From NCBI GenBank assembly GCA_037157565.1, contig JAZHRO010000013.1, positions 35,716,501 to 35,780,500 on the forward strand: a stretch of DNA of 64,000 nt, in the 5' to 3' direction. The notes beneath the pieces were generated by a model. The model saw nothing but the letters and a program-made list of their open reading frames with translations, did not search any database and was not told where the DNA came from. This document shows, one piece after another, positions 20,598-31,400 of the stretch (position 1 is the first letter of the stretch; each line of letters begins with the position of its first letter). Source of the DNA: Thalassia testudinum (lineage: Eukaryota > Streptophyta > Magnoliopsida > Alismatales > Hydrocharitaceae). A program made the position numbers and the translations under genes.

Positions 20598-20680
20598 ATA
20601 TAACAAACTTAAAGGAAATTTTATCCTCAAAACTTGAACTAACTAGGGTGCGGAAAATAACATAGTAGCGTATAACAAAC

Positions 20681-20842
20681 TTAAAGAGGACCAAAGTAGG
20701 TCCGAAGAGACATACCCTCGAAAAGTTTCGGGTATTGCTCTTGCATTGCTGCTTCAGGCTCCCAAGTCGCCTTCTCATATCGCTGGCTTCTCCACAAGAC
20801 TTTCACGAGGGGTACCTCCTTCCGTCTCAGACTTCGGACGGC
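20681..20842 (-). pseudogene. Chromodomain-like tail of T integrase
   Basis: Directly in frame after a TGA (20845-20843), the minus strand reads RKEVPLVKVLWRSQ, YEKATWEPEAAMQEQYPKLF, then a stop. This is the group II chromodomain-type C-terminal module of Tekay/Del integrases, thought to guide insertion to heterochromatin. The TGA is the kind of change made by CpG deamination and is the only break at this junction. Confidence 0.82.
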
Positions 20843-22210
20843 TCAGTCTAGTATCTGTATTGGCTTCTCGGGATAGGTCAGGTCGTCTCCCACCTCGATG
20901 CTCTCGTGGCTAAGGACATGGCTGGGATTGGCAATATATCTCCTGAGGTTGGAAACGTGAAATACGTCGTGCACTCCAAAGAGCTGGGGAGGAAGGGCAA
21001 GCCGGTAAGCGACGGGTCCCACCCGTTCTAAGACATCAAAAGGCCCCACAAATCTCGGTGCAAGCTTCTCTCTCACCCCAAACCGCTGCAAACCCTTCAT
21101 GGGCGAAACACGGAGGAAAACATGATCCCCAACCTCAAATTGTACCTCCCTACGCTTCAGATCAGCGTAGCTCTTCTGCTTGCTCCAGACAATATGCAGT
21201 CATCGATGGATCTGCTCAATCACCTCCTGACTCTGGTGTATCAGTCTGGGACCAACCTCCCACTTGGTCCCCACCTCAACCCAACTCAAGAGAGCCGTAC
21301 ACTTCCTCCCGTACAGAGCCTCATATGGTGCCATGTCGATGCTCGAGTGATAACTATTGTTATATGTAAACTCTGCCAAGGGCAAATGCTCCTCCCAGAA
21401 TCCCCTCCAATCCAGTATGCAGGCGCGTAGAAGGTCCTCAAGGGTCTGAGTGGTGCACTTCGACTGTCCGTCAATCTGGGGGTGATAAGCTGTACTGAAT
21501 TTCAGACGAGTCCCCAAGGCCCACTAAAATTTTGCCCAAAACTGGGAAGTGAAACGAGTGTCTCTGTTTAAAATAATCTCGCGGGGGACTCCGCGAAGGC
21601 GTACTACATCTCTGATGTATTGCTCCGCCAACTGTGCGGGTCCAAATGTGACTTGGATCGGCAGAAACTGTGCTATTTTTGTCAGTCTGTCTACAACCAC
21701 CCAGACTGCATCGTGTCCTTGCTGTGTCACAAGTAATCCCACTACTAAGTCCATAGTGACGCTCTCCCACTTCCATTCTGGCACGGGAAGTGGCTGCAAT
21801 GGCCCTGCAGGCCTCAGGTGCTCGGCCTTCACCTGCTGGCATATCAGACACTGCTGAACAAAAAGACCAACATCCCACTTCATGGCCCTCCATCAGAAAT
21901 CATGTCGTAGGTTGTGATACATCTTCGTGTTCTCGGGATGTATGGTAAATCTGGATCCGTGTGCCTCAATCAGGAGCTCCCTCAACAACTCATCTCTAGG
22001 AACGCACAAGCGTCCCCTTATATGTAGGACTCCGTCAGTGAATGAGAACTCTCCTGGGCTCCCTGCCAATACTCGGTCTCGCTGTGCCCGTAGGTATGGG
22101 TTCGTCATCTGCCCAATCACTATGCGATCCATCAACTCTGGTTGTGTCCGCCTCGCCACTGTCATTGCCTCGCAGTACCCCTGTGACTCCAGGGATCTCC
22201 AGCTGCTCAA
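20843..22210 (-). pseudogene. T integrase (HHCC, catalytic core, GPY/F module)
   Basis: 22210-21840: zinc finger ending CLICQQ. 21883-21200: catalytic core, with TMDLVVGLL (first Asp present) and WVVVDRLTK. The second catalytic position reads ILNRDTRF, where relatives have Asp before RD, and the Glu position reads DGQSKCTTQ, where relatives have Glu. So two of the three DDE residues are lost (Asp to Asn near 21567, Glu to Lys near 21459). 21100-20843: GPY/F-type module (RFVGPFDVLERVGPVAYRL, HDVFHVSNLRRYI). Stops occur near 21520 and 21890. Confidence 0.88.
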
Positions 22211-22804
22211 CTCCTCTATGAGTCTCCAACTCTGTATTCATAAGCAAGCTAAGTGGGCGGGCGCCTTCCGACTCAAGATGTTAGCCACCACATTGACCTT
22301 TCCTGGGTGGTAGGAGATGCTGCAATTGTAGTCCTTCAGGAGCTCCAACCAACGTCTCTGCCTCATGTTGAGTTCCTTCTGGTCAAACAGATATTGAGGC
22401 TCTTATGGTCAGTGAAAATCTCGAATGTCTCTCCGTATAAGTAGTGCCTCCAAGTCTTCAATGCAAGAACGATCGCTGCCAACTCTAAGTTGTGGGTGGG
22501 CTAGTTATGCTCATGGGACTTCAGTTGCCACGAAGCGTATCCAACAACGTGATCCCATTGAATGAGCACACCCCCAATCTCTGCAACGAGGCGTCTGTGT
22601 AGACGACGAATCCACCATCACTGTCAAGGATGGTGAGTACAGGAGATGAGGTCAGCCTCTCCTTCAGCTCCTGAAAGCAAGACTCACATTCGTTTGTCTA
22701 AGCGAAAGGTATGTCCTTCTGAGTCAATTGAGTCAGAGGACATGCAATCTACGAGAATCCTCAAATAAACCGTCTGTAGTAACCAGCCAGTCCCAGAAAA
22801 CAAC
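22211..22804 (-). pseudogene. T RNase H and connection domain
   Basis: Fragments in several frames read [31 protein letters not shown] and [19 protein letters not shown], with a decayed DASLQRLG-type motif near 22570. The order fits between integrase and reverse transcriptase. The upstream edge at 22804 is the insertion point of solo LTR S. Confidence 0.8.
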
Positions 22805-25428
22805 TGTAACGACCCGATTCCCGAGTCCCTACGAGACACGAGAACCGGACCGACTCGACTAATCCCAAGACCTAGTCGTCCAACGAGGAAGTAACCAAAA
22901 GAGCAGTAAAATAAACCACATTCAACATGAAATATAACTAGCAGTAACAAAATACAGCAGTAAGAAAAAGAACTACGAGTAAAGAAAAGTACAGAGAGTA
23001 ACAAAAACTACTCACTACAGCGGAAACAAAAGGGGTACAAAAGAGCAGTGGTAACTCTACTGGATCCTACTCGGCCCAGCGTCCTCTGCAGCCGCTGACC
23101 CTGGCTGCTCAACACCTGGTCCTGAAAAGTAACGAGTGTAACACGTCAGCGAAACGCTGAGTAGAGTGGCAGCTAAACTAAAGAAACAGTAAAGTGTACA
23201 GTAGCTGTTTTAATTTTTCTTTCTTCCTTTATTTACGTCTTTCTATTGTTTCAAAATTTATCTATTTCTCAGATCCTTCACTTGATCTCGAATGTTCCTC
23301 GTGGGAACGATCTTGATTGCAGTCTTTTCCGAACAGTAGAAGTAGCACGTGGTGCTCTCCTGGCTGGGAGAGTCCCCCATGGTGATCCTACTCTCAGTCA
23401 ACCACCCCAAGGTCACGGACAGACATAACGGTGACTACGGCACGCGCGATAAACGCACAGGTAGCTAACCCGCACTAGCACGCGGTCAGTCGTTTCCGTT
23501 AACGGGTGCGCCCCAAAGCACAGCACGGAACCAGTACAGGGCAGAGCCCTCTCAGTAACAGGGGTCCAACCCCTCCATAGTAACCAAATAGGGGCCTTGC
23601 CCCCCCACAGTCCGCGCACCCTCGCCTGACTACCCTGGTTTGCCCAGTGGGCCTAACAAGTCGGTGTAGGTGAGCTAGCAGAACCCCGGGGCCCGTGGGG
23701 TAGCTAGTACTCGCCCTACACTAGTAGCTCTCCTCAGTACTGCGTACACGAGGGCCAGCAAGTCTGTACAAAGTGGCCAGACCTAACCCCGGGTCCCTGC
23801 GGCGGCTGGCTCCACTCTACACTAAACAGGGGGACAGTCGCTCTCCTTGCTACTCCGTACTCAAGGGCCAGCTCACTTCCCCAATTCTATTCCATTCACC
23901 TTCCAGGAGTTCTACTCCTAATTCCCCGTAGGGTTCCAGCTCTTTTAACTCAGCACATTCAGGTTTCACCTTTCCAGTTTCACGTTCATACAATCCATGT
24001 TCTCAATCACGTGTATTTATTTATAACAGGCAGCTGTTAAATCAATTTACAGGCAGCTATTTGTTCCTTTCCATTTTTCCAAGACTGCAGTATTCGTATA
24101 TTCCACTAGTTTTCCCATCCTAGGATTCATGCCATACCCTAGGATCTATCATACAATCTAGTTTTCCAGCCCTAGGATTCATGCAACACTCGAGGATCTA
24201 TCATTCATTCTAGTTTCTCATCCCTAGGATTTATGAAACACCCTAGGTTCTATTTATGGTTCCATAATTTAGCAGATTATACTAATAAACTTAAAAGCCA
24301 CTCTACCAGTTACAACAGGAGTACTGGGGGCGTGGTCGGGAATCCCGCGCGCCTCCACAATCCCCAAGACTGAAATGGAACGGGATCCTATCACAAGGAT
24401 CAAACACAAGGAGTTTCTCAAAACAATATATAGATACTGGAAACGGGTAGAGGATCTTATTCAGAAAAGAATGCAACTCGAAACGCGGAAAACGGACTCC
24501 GAACAGGCCCTAAACGGGTAGAAAATGACGAAATAGTGCAAAATTAGACATCTGGAACTTCTTCCAGACGTCTTAGAAAAAAGGGATCAGATGGTACCTT
24601 GTCCTGCGTAGTCTCTCAGATGTCCAAAACCCTGCGGGGGCGTCTGGCCTAGTTCCCAGACGTCCGATGGTCACCCCAGACGTCTGGAAGTCCCTCCAGT
24701 CGTCTGGCACCGCTGCCAGACGTCTGATTCACGTTGGATGCGAATCTCAGAACCTGCGTGTACCCATCCTCGTGCTCAGTATGGACGGTCGAAGGAAAGG
24801 AAGAAGGTATACCAGACGTCTGGACAGTCCTCCAGACGTCTTCCCTGTTGTCTGGTTGGAAGCCCAGACGTCTGATTCTGGAAAAACTTCCAGAATCAGA
24901 GCGCGACTCACCCTCCGCCCGCGACGCACGGCCGTGTCGCGTCTCGTCCGCCTGCTGCTCGAGCTGCAGCAGGCCTCCCGCGTCACTTCGCGCCCGCTGC
25001 GCCCCTGCCGGCCGGCTCTCGCTGCCCCGGCAGGCTCGAGCCCTCACGGCCGACGCCTCCTCCCTCGCGCAGCACCTCCCGCACCCACCGTGGCTGTCGC
25101 TGCCGCCACTCGCTCACGCTCGCACTCGCGCACCGGCTGGAAGGAGAAGAGGAAGGGAGCGGAGGTGATGAGAGTGAGGGAGAGGGCGTGGCTTTTTAAA
25201 GCCGCGCGGGGAGAGAGAGAGAGAGAGCGAGACAGAGGGGGCAGCACCTGCGAAGGAGAGGGAAAAAGGAGCACATCTGCAGGTCTGCGCGCACAGGCGC
25301 GCAGACGAAATCCTCCGTGCCACGGAAATTAAATCCCAGATGTCTGGAAGGTGTCCCAGACGTCTGGTCAGACGTCTGGGCCAGCTCCCAGATGTCTTAA
25401 AAGACGTTTTGAAGCTGCGGTTGTAACA
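22805..25428 (-). repeat. Solo LTR S, Tekay-family, inside T pol
   Basis: 2624 bp from TGTAACGACCCG (22805) to TTGTAACA (25428), with flanks ACAAC (22800-22804) and ACAGC (25429-25433), a 4/5 target duplication. Removing S and one flank puts the two halves of T pol back in one frame. The sequence parallels the T LTR (28262-30906) in the same orientation. There is no interior or second LTR, so it is a solo LTR formed by LTR-LTR recombination. It contains a 3-copy degenerate repeat of about 52 bp (24118-24262, TAGGATTCATG core), a very GC-rich block (24900-25150) and an AGACGTCTG cluster. Confidence 0.88.
24545..25410. repeat. Cluster of about 15 AGACGTCTG-type words in LTR S
   Basis: CCAGACGTCTGG and single-step variants (ATGTC, ACGTT, GTCTGG halves) occur in two groups, 24545-24900 and 25335-25410, often 18-25 bp apart. 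The core GACGTC is an ACGT-type site as bound by plant bZIP factors. A perfect 13-bp-arm hairpin (24871-24900) follows one of them. The GC-rich stretch between the groups holds no real gene. Confidence 0.7.
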
Positions 25429-26240
25429 ACAGCGAATCTCTATCACCGTATGCGGTCTCTCCCACCTGAGCACTGCCTCCACTTTGGCTGGATCGACAGC
25501 CAATCCATCTTTTGAGATCACATGGTTTAAGAAGGTGACCTATCTCAACCAGAACTCGCACTTGCTGTACTTGGTGTACAGCCTGTGCCGTCGCAAGGTA
25601 TCCAAGACCATGTGAAGATGCTGCTCGTGTTGTGCCTGATCTCGAGAGTAAATGAGTACGTCATCAATGAATACAACCATAAACTGATCCAGATACGGCC
25701 GGAAGATGCGGTTCATCAGGTCCATGAAAGCGACAGGGGCGTTGGTTAGCCCAAACGGCATTACCAATAACTCGTAGTGACCATACCGTGTGCGAAAGGC
25801 TGTCTTGGAGACGTCGGTCTCCCTAATCGTCAGCTGATGGTAGCCTGACCTCAGATCTATCTTGGGGAATATCGTGCCATCTCTTAGCTGGTCGAAGAGG
25901 TCATATATGCATGGCAATGGGTACTTGTTCTTGACAGTGACCCGGTTCAATTGTTTGTAATTGATGCACTGCAGAAGAGTACCGTCCTTCTTTTTCACAA
26001 ACAGGACGGGGGCTCCCCACGGGGAGGCACTGGGCCTAACAAAGCCCTTCTCTAGCAGGTCCTGTAGCTGTGATCTGAGCTCTCACAGCTCAAGAGGGGC
26101 CATCCGGTACAGTGTAGTAGAAATGTGGCCGGTCCCTGGTACCAGTGAGATCTCAAATTCGATCTCATACTCAGGTGGTACTCTTGGTAGCTCCTTTGGG
26201 GGGTACTCATGAACCACCGGAATACTCTGTAAGCTGACAA
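25429..26240 (-). pseudogene. T reverse transcriptase
   Basis: The frame at 25998-25540 contains [55 protein letters not shown] and the catalytic FIDDVLIYS, all intact. Upstream (26240-26000) the N-terminal part is in other frames. Downstream (25521-25429) it runs into insertion S. The residues match Tekay/Del-type chromoviruses. It is not functional because of frameshifts and the LTR insertion. Confidence 0.9.
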
Positions 26241-26379
26241 CGGGGTCGTGCTCTGCTAGGATGCAAGCAAGGAAGCCCTTGCACCCCTAGCTCAATAACT
26301 TCGCTGCCTGAAGCCCAGAGATGCATCCAAAACCTTCGTCTACTAGCTGGCCGTGGAACTCGAAGGGAGGCAATCGTGG

Positions 26380-26740
26380 TATGGAGAAAACAATCTTTTT
26401 CCCGAAGCAGACTACAAGGGCATGGTATGCAGCTAACTAGTCCATCCCCAAAATCACACCAAAATCCTCCATCAGGATCATGATCAAGTCTATCGGAAGA
26501 CTATGTCCCCCTATCATGACCTCATAGTCAGTGAAAACCTCCTTAGCAAAAAACACCTGCCCACCTGGGCCTCTAATCAGGAAGGGCTCCTCTAAGAGTA
26601 CACGGCTTGACCCCATGCTGACAGCAAAATCTGCAGAGACAAATGAATGTGTGCACCGAAATCAAAAAGCGTGTAAACGAGCCTACTAGAAACAGTAACC
26701 ATACCTGCCACTACGGAGCCTGAAGCTCTAGCATCTCCTT
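26380..26740 (-). pseudogene. T aspartic protease (decayed)
   Basis: The minus strand near 26680-26630 reads LVYTLFDFGAHIHLS, the position of the protease active site. The usual D-S/T-G reads D-F-G. Later fragments (26560-26400) resemble the C-terminal half of the protease in more than one frame. It is identified mainly by position between gag and reverse transcriptase. Confidence 0.6.
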
Positions 26741-27800
26741 GAGTCAGGGTGTTAACATGCCCCTCAGCCCTCGGTACAGAAGAAGTAGCCGTGCTCTGGG
26801 TCGGGCGGGAGGCAGCGGGCCGGTACCCTCCTCGCGACTACTGTCCTCCTCGGGCCTACTGTCCTCCTCGGGCCTGGTAATCGCAGCTGCCAAATCGACC
26901 TCCAGTGCTCGGTGCTGGGAGCGTCGGCTGTGCTCCGATCCTAGATGGACAATTCCTTCGTATGTGGCCCAGCTGGCCACACTGATAGCAGAGGAGTATG
27001 CGACCTCCTCCTTCTGTCTGCTGTCCTTGTTGGCGACTAGGCGGGGCTCTGCTACAGTCGATTGGTCCCTGTCGGGGACCCTCAAAGGTCCCTGGTCCAT
27101 AGAACAGGGCAGCTCCCCAGCTGGTGCCTGGTGCCTCCTTTGCCGACGTCTCTATGAATGCTCCTGCGGGTAGGGCCTCTTTCGTCTTCCTCCGTCGATG
27201 TCTCGCACGGACGGGTTGGTCTCCTCGTAGGTCATGGCAGCCTCGACTACGCAGGAGAAGGTAGGCAACTTTAGGAATTTACATACCTGAGAATGGCAGG
27301 TCGGAGACCTTCGATGAATCTCCACAGGCTCTCCTCGGTGTACGCGACTATGGGGCGAAGCATGACAGCTCTAGGAAACACGTACGATACGCGCTCACCG
27401 TCATTGCCCCTTGGCGGAGAGTGTGGAACTCTCGCCTTCTCTGATCCTGCCAAGTGTGTGGGCTCACAGAAGAGCGTCACAAATCGGTCCCATGTCAACT
27501 CTCCATCTTCCTGTCCTCTGACTGCCCTCCACCACCTGTGAGCTGCACTCTCCAGCTGGTACGTGGTGAAGGCCACGCGATACTCTGCAAGAGGATAGAG
27601 GGTGTCAAAGATCTTCTCCATTTGTTCCAGCCAATCCTCTGCCTCAGACGTGCTCTCCTCCCCCTTAAAAGAGGAGGGCTTCACCTTCCTGAACTGGCTG
27701 AAGACCTCGTGGTGTAGCTGCAAAGGAGGAATGGATGCACCTCCAGGCAAGGAGGACTCGTGGCCCGAAGTGTTTGAAGGAGGTGGGGGCGGTGGAGGAT
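26741..27800 (-). pseudogene. T gag
   Basis: The frame 27750-27271 holds a retrotransposon Gag capsid: FRKVKPSSFKGEES, AEDWLEQMEKIFDTL, AHRWWRAVRGQEDGELTWDR, FVTLFCE. Further on (about 27003-26960, another frame) a CCHC zinc knuckle reads CYQCGQLGHIRRNC, the nucleic-acid-binding nucleocapsid motif. Frameshifts separate capsid and knuckle. Confidence 0.85.
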
Positions 27801-28261
27801 CACCCCCTCCCCCTCCAGCTCATCCAATGCCGTGGCTGCTCGTCTACCCCACGGAGGACTCCCCCTCCGCATCCCCAGGAAGAGAAGGCTGAGGACGAGG
27901 CTGATGGAGTTCCTCCCGTATGAGATCCCGGATCAGCTGGGCGAGGTCCGAGGCCTGAATGCTCGGAAGGAGAAGTGGAGCGACTCTGTCCTCGACCATC
28001 GCTCACCCTCCTCTATGACCACACCCTCGGCCACGACCACATTTGCGGCTTGCCTCAAGAGCTCCTTGGCGAGGCATCTCCTGCACGGAGATCGAAAAGA
28101 GACGAGATTGTCGGTGACTGTTTAGCTACAAAGGAGACGTAAGACTTGGAAATGACAATCAAGATAAAGCATTGTGATGACTGTCCTAGCTACATGTACA
28201 AGTGTGGTGATTTTCGAACTATTTGGTTTATTTCTCGGGACGACCTTCCTCTGTGCCATCT
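27801..28261 (-). other. Leader and degenerate primer site of T
   Basis: Next to the 5' LTR the minus strand reads TGGCACAGAG starting at 28259, a poor match to the tRNA-Met-type site (TGGTATCAGAG) usual in Tekay elements. The start of gag is not clear; nothing else is recognisable. Confidence 0.45.
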
Positions 28262-30906
28262 TGTTACGACTCGAACCTAAATCCCTACAGGACCCGAGAC
28301 TGGTTCGCCTCGACTAATCCCAAGACCCAGTCGTCCAACGAGAAATAATCAAATAACATGCATCAATCCACAATCACACAAGTACAGTAGCTAAGTAGAA
28401 AGAAATTTGCAACAAAAGTAGAAATAGAACTGTAGTACAAGAATATTACATGTCTTCAAGAACAGGAATACTGCCATCATAATAAAACTAGTACAGATAG
28501 AAAATATAACGGAAAGTACTGAAAATATAACTACAGGAACTCATTACAACAAGTAGTAGAAACTATAGCTGGGCTCGACTAGGCTCAGCATCCTCAGCAG
28601 CCGGTAGCTCGGGCTGCTCAAATCCCTAACCTGTACAAATGTATGTAACTAGAGTTAACTAACGCTGAGTAGAGTTGTTGCAAAGAAACATAAAGTACAT
28701 TTAACATATTATTTCCCGATTCCAATTATCTTATAACGTGTTGCTGTATAGAGATCTCTAATCAGGATCCATTACATTACTTAATCTTCTTGTTCCCTAA
28801 AGGAACGATCTTGCTTGCAGTTTTCCCGTGATGTAGGATGCACACGTGGCCCTCTCCTGGCCGGGAGAGTCCTCCGTGGTAGTCCTACACCTGGTCTACC
28901 ACCCCGAGGTCATGGTCATGACGTAGCGGTAACTACGGCACACGTGATAAGCACGTGCGTAGCTACCCCGCATTGTCACGCGGTCAGTCGTTTCCGCTAG
29001 CAAGTATGCCCAAATGTACAGTATGGAACAACACGGGCCTTGCCCTCTCAAAATAAAACAGGGGTCTCACCTCTCCACAGTCCACGTACCCTCGTCTGAC
29101 TATCCCGATTTGCCCAACGGGCTAACAAGAATCGGTATAGAGTGGCCATGCCTAACCCCGAGCCCCTTAGGGTGGCTAGCTCCCCCCTACACTAAGAAGC
29201 TCACCTCGGTACTACGTACATGAGGGCCAGCAAGAGTCGACGTAGAGTAGCCAAACCCACCCCGGGTCTCAACCCAAAGGCGGCAAGCTCCCCTCTACAC
29301 TACAAGGGATAGTTGCTCTCTTCGGTACCACGTACACGAAGGTCAGCTCACTTCCCTTAACGGCCGCCCATAGGTGGCAATTTCAGAACCATCCGGTTCT
29401 CCGTGCTACGATATTTCCATATTCCCCGTAGAGTTCGTACATGAACTTTTCTTTATTCCATATCTGGTTTGTTACATATAGAATAGGCATCTCAGTTTCC
29501 ACAGTACGGGTTCATTTTCCCTATCCATAATATAGTTCATTTCAGGTAGTACAGGCAGCTTATGATTTATTTAATCATCCATCTCTCTACACATGCATCT
29601 TTTCTATCACTAGTGTTCATGTCATAACCTAGGATTCAATTGAATAGCTGTATTCTAAAGCATACATTTATTTCTTCCTAGGATTCATCTCACATCCTAG
29701 GTTTTAACTAATTGCATGCATTTTATTTAACTTGGAGAAGTACAGGCAGCTTATGATTTATTTAATCATCCATCTCTCTACACATGCATCTTTTCTATCA
29801 CTAGTGTTCATGTCATAACCTAGGATTCAATTGAATAGCTGTATTCTAAAGCATACATTTATTTCTTCCTAGGATTCATCTCACATCCTAGGTTTTAACT
29901 AATTGCATGCATTTTATTTAACTTGGAGAATTAGTTAGAACCACTCTACTAGGATAATTGGGTGGAATGGGGGCTCGTACAGCAGCTCCCAACATCTCCG
30001 TAGGTCCCGTACGCTTGACGGACTGGAGACTTAAGACGTGGATGGACAGGTCAAAAGGATTCCAAAAGATTCAGTCGGGCTACCATTATGTGAAGAAATT
30101 CGTACGAAAAACAATGATGTTTCGTTTATGGAAAACCGACATCATTTGGGCCTTGAACAGGCCTAAAACATGAGGTCTGACAGAAATCAAACATCTGGGA
30201 AAGGAGATTAGACGTCTTAAATAAACTCGCAAGCATACCTCTCTAGGGCGCCCCTATCGAACGTTTGGAACATAGTGCCGACGTCGGGGGGTTCCATCAG
30301 ACGTTTGGAGATGCTCCCGGACATCTTAAACTACTTCGGTCCTTGCTCCGCCATGCCTCTCAACCTTTGACACATGCGTACGCATTGTTAGGACTTGGCA
30401 GAGAAAAATATGGAAAATAGATCTCTACCAGACGTCTCATTCTACCTTCGGATGTCTGGTAAGGCGTCTGGATGTTGATTCGGACGGACGTCTGATTCCG
30501 TGGAAAAATGACTTCCGTGGAATCGCTCTTAGCTTTCCTCGCCGCAGACGCTGCAGCAGAGTAACACAGCGCCCTCTGTTCTCGTGTTCAGACTCACAAT
30601 CAGCTCTCCGCTCTCTGCTCGCTCTCTCCCTCTTTGGCTCAATGTGAGGGTGTGAGACGAAGTGGAGGACTTATAAAGGGAGAGGAAGTGAGGGGAAGGG
30701 CATGCCGTCGTAGGGAGTGGCGTGGGATGCAGGGATGGCCACCGCAGGGTGAGGCGTGAGGCATGGGCGAGGGAGTGGCGTGCGCACGATATGCGTCGAA
30801 AAGAAAAAGCATTTTCAGACGTCTAGCTTTCTCTTCAGATGTCTTGACGGACGTCTGGGAAACACTCTGAACGTCTTAAGGGACTAAAAGGTGACGAGTC
30901 GTTTCA
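28262..30906 (-). repeat. 5' LTR of T
   Basis: 2645 bp, TG at 28262 to CA at 30906. The inner 800 bp match the 3' LTR fragment 19794-20597. It contains AGACGTCTG-type words (30190-30890), a TTATAAAG-type box near 30670, and a GATTCCGTGGAA/TTCCGTGGAATC stem near 30494-30524. A recent internal tandem duplication lies at 29548-29929. Confidence 0.85.
29548..29929. repeat. Perfect 191-bp tandem duplication in T LTR
   Basis: 29548-29738 is followed immediately by an identical copy, 29739-29929, beginning AGTACAGGCAGCTTATG. I found no difference between the copies on reading, although T itself is old, so the duplication is much younger than the insertion (or the copies have been homogenised, or it is an assembly artefact). 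Confidence 0.9.
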
Positions 30907-31400
30907 GTACCCGTTAGCGGAAACGACTGATCGCATGCCAATGCGGAGTAACTATCCGTACGCTTATCACACGTGCTGTAGTCACCGCAACGTCGCGACC
31001 GTGACCTCGGGGTAGTAGACCGGGTGTAGGACTACCACGGGGGACTCTCCCGGACAGAAGAGTGCCATGTGTACATCTTGCATCGTGGGAAAACTACAAG
31101 CAAAATCGTTCCCTTAGGGAGTATCTGTAGCTCATAGTTATATTCAATTATATTTGTGTCAGTTTCTATTGTGATGGCTATGTTCTGTACTTGTACTCCT
31201 CATTGATGGCCTATAATATTATTATGGTTGCTGTTTCCTTTCTTTACTGTTAGTTTTATATTTTTTACTTACTTACATTACTCGTGTGGTTGTAGAATGA
31301 ATAACGTATTTGGTTGTTTCTTGTTGATCAACTAGGTCTTGAGGTTCGTTAAGACGAGTCGTTCTCGAATCCTATAGGAAGCTAGAAGCGGGTCGTGACA
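30907..31400 (+). repeat. End of an older Tekay-family LTR, opposite orientation
   Basis: It is the reverse complement of sequence like 28770-29020 (shared GCGGAAACGACTGA, GGTAGTAGACC and CTCTCCCGG words) and ends at the LTR terminus GGGTCGTGACA (31400). Element T inserted into it at 30906/30907. The other part is outside the window to the left. Confidence 0.7.

Larger units (their letters stand above)
19794..30906 (-). mobile_element. Tekay-like chromovirus T (Ty3/gypsy), interrupted
   Basis: The minus-strand order is: 5' LTR (28262-30906), degenerate leader, gag with CCHC knuckle, protease, reverse transcriptase, RNase H, integrase, chromodomain, then the start of the 3' LTR (20597-19794, cut by B). 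Solo LTR S (22805-25428) splits pol. Both LTRs begin TGAAACGA on the minus strand, and the two copies differ at roughly a tenth of positions where they overlap, so T is old. The Tekay/Del clade is inferred from the chromointegrase end and the FIDDVLIYS reverse transcriptase. It sits inside an older LTR of related sequence in reverse orientation (30907-31400). Confidence 0.85.

Noticed and set aside
24667..25332. 221-codon Arg/Ala-rich ORF
   Set aside because: It lies in the GC-rich part of solo LTR S; overlapping long ORFs on both strands point to composition, not coding.
24545..25410. CRISPR-like array from the regularly recurring AGACGTCTG words
   Set aside because: The word is too short, spacing is irregular, spacers are not unique, and the context is a plant LTR.
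1..31400. Envelope-like ORF expected in some Athila elements
   Set aside because: None found; the part of A that would carry it lies outside the window, and C has only the acidic ORF, which lacks a signal peptide and membrane segments.
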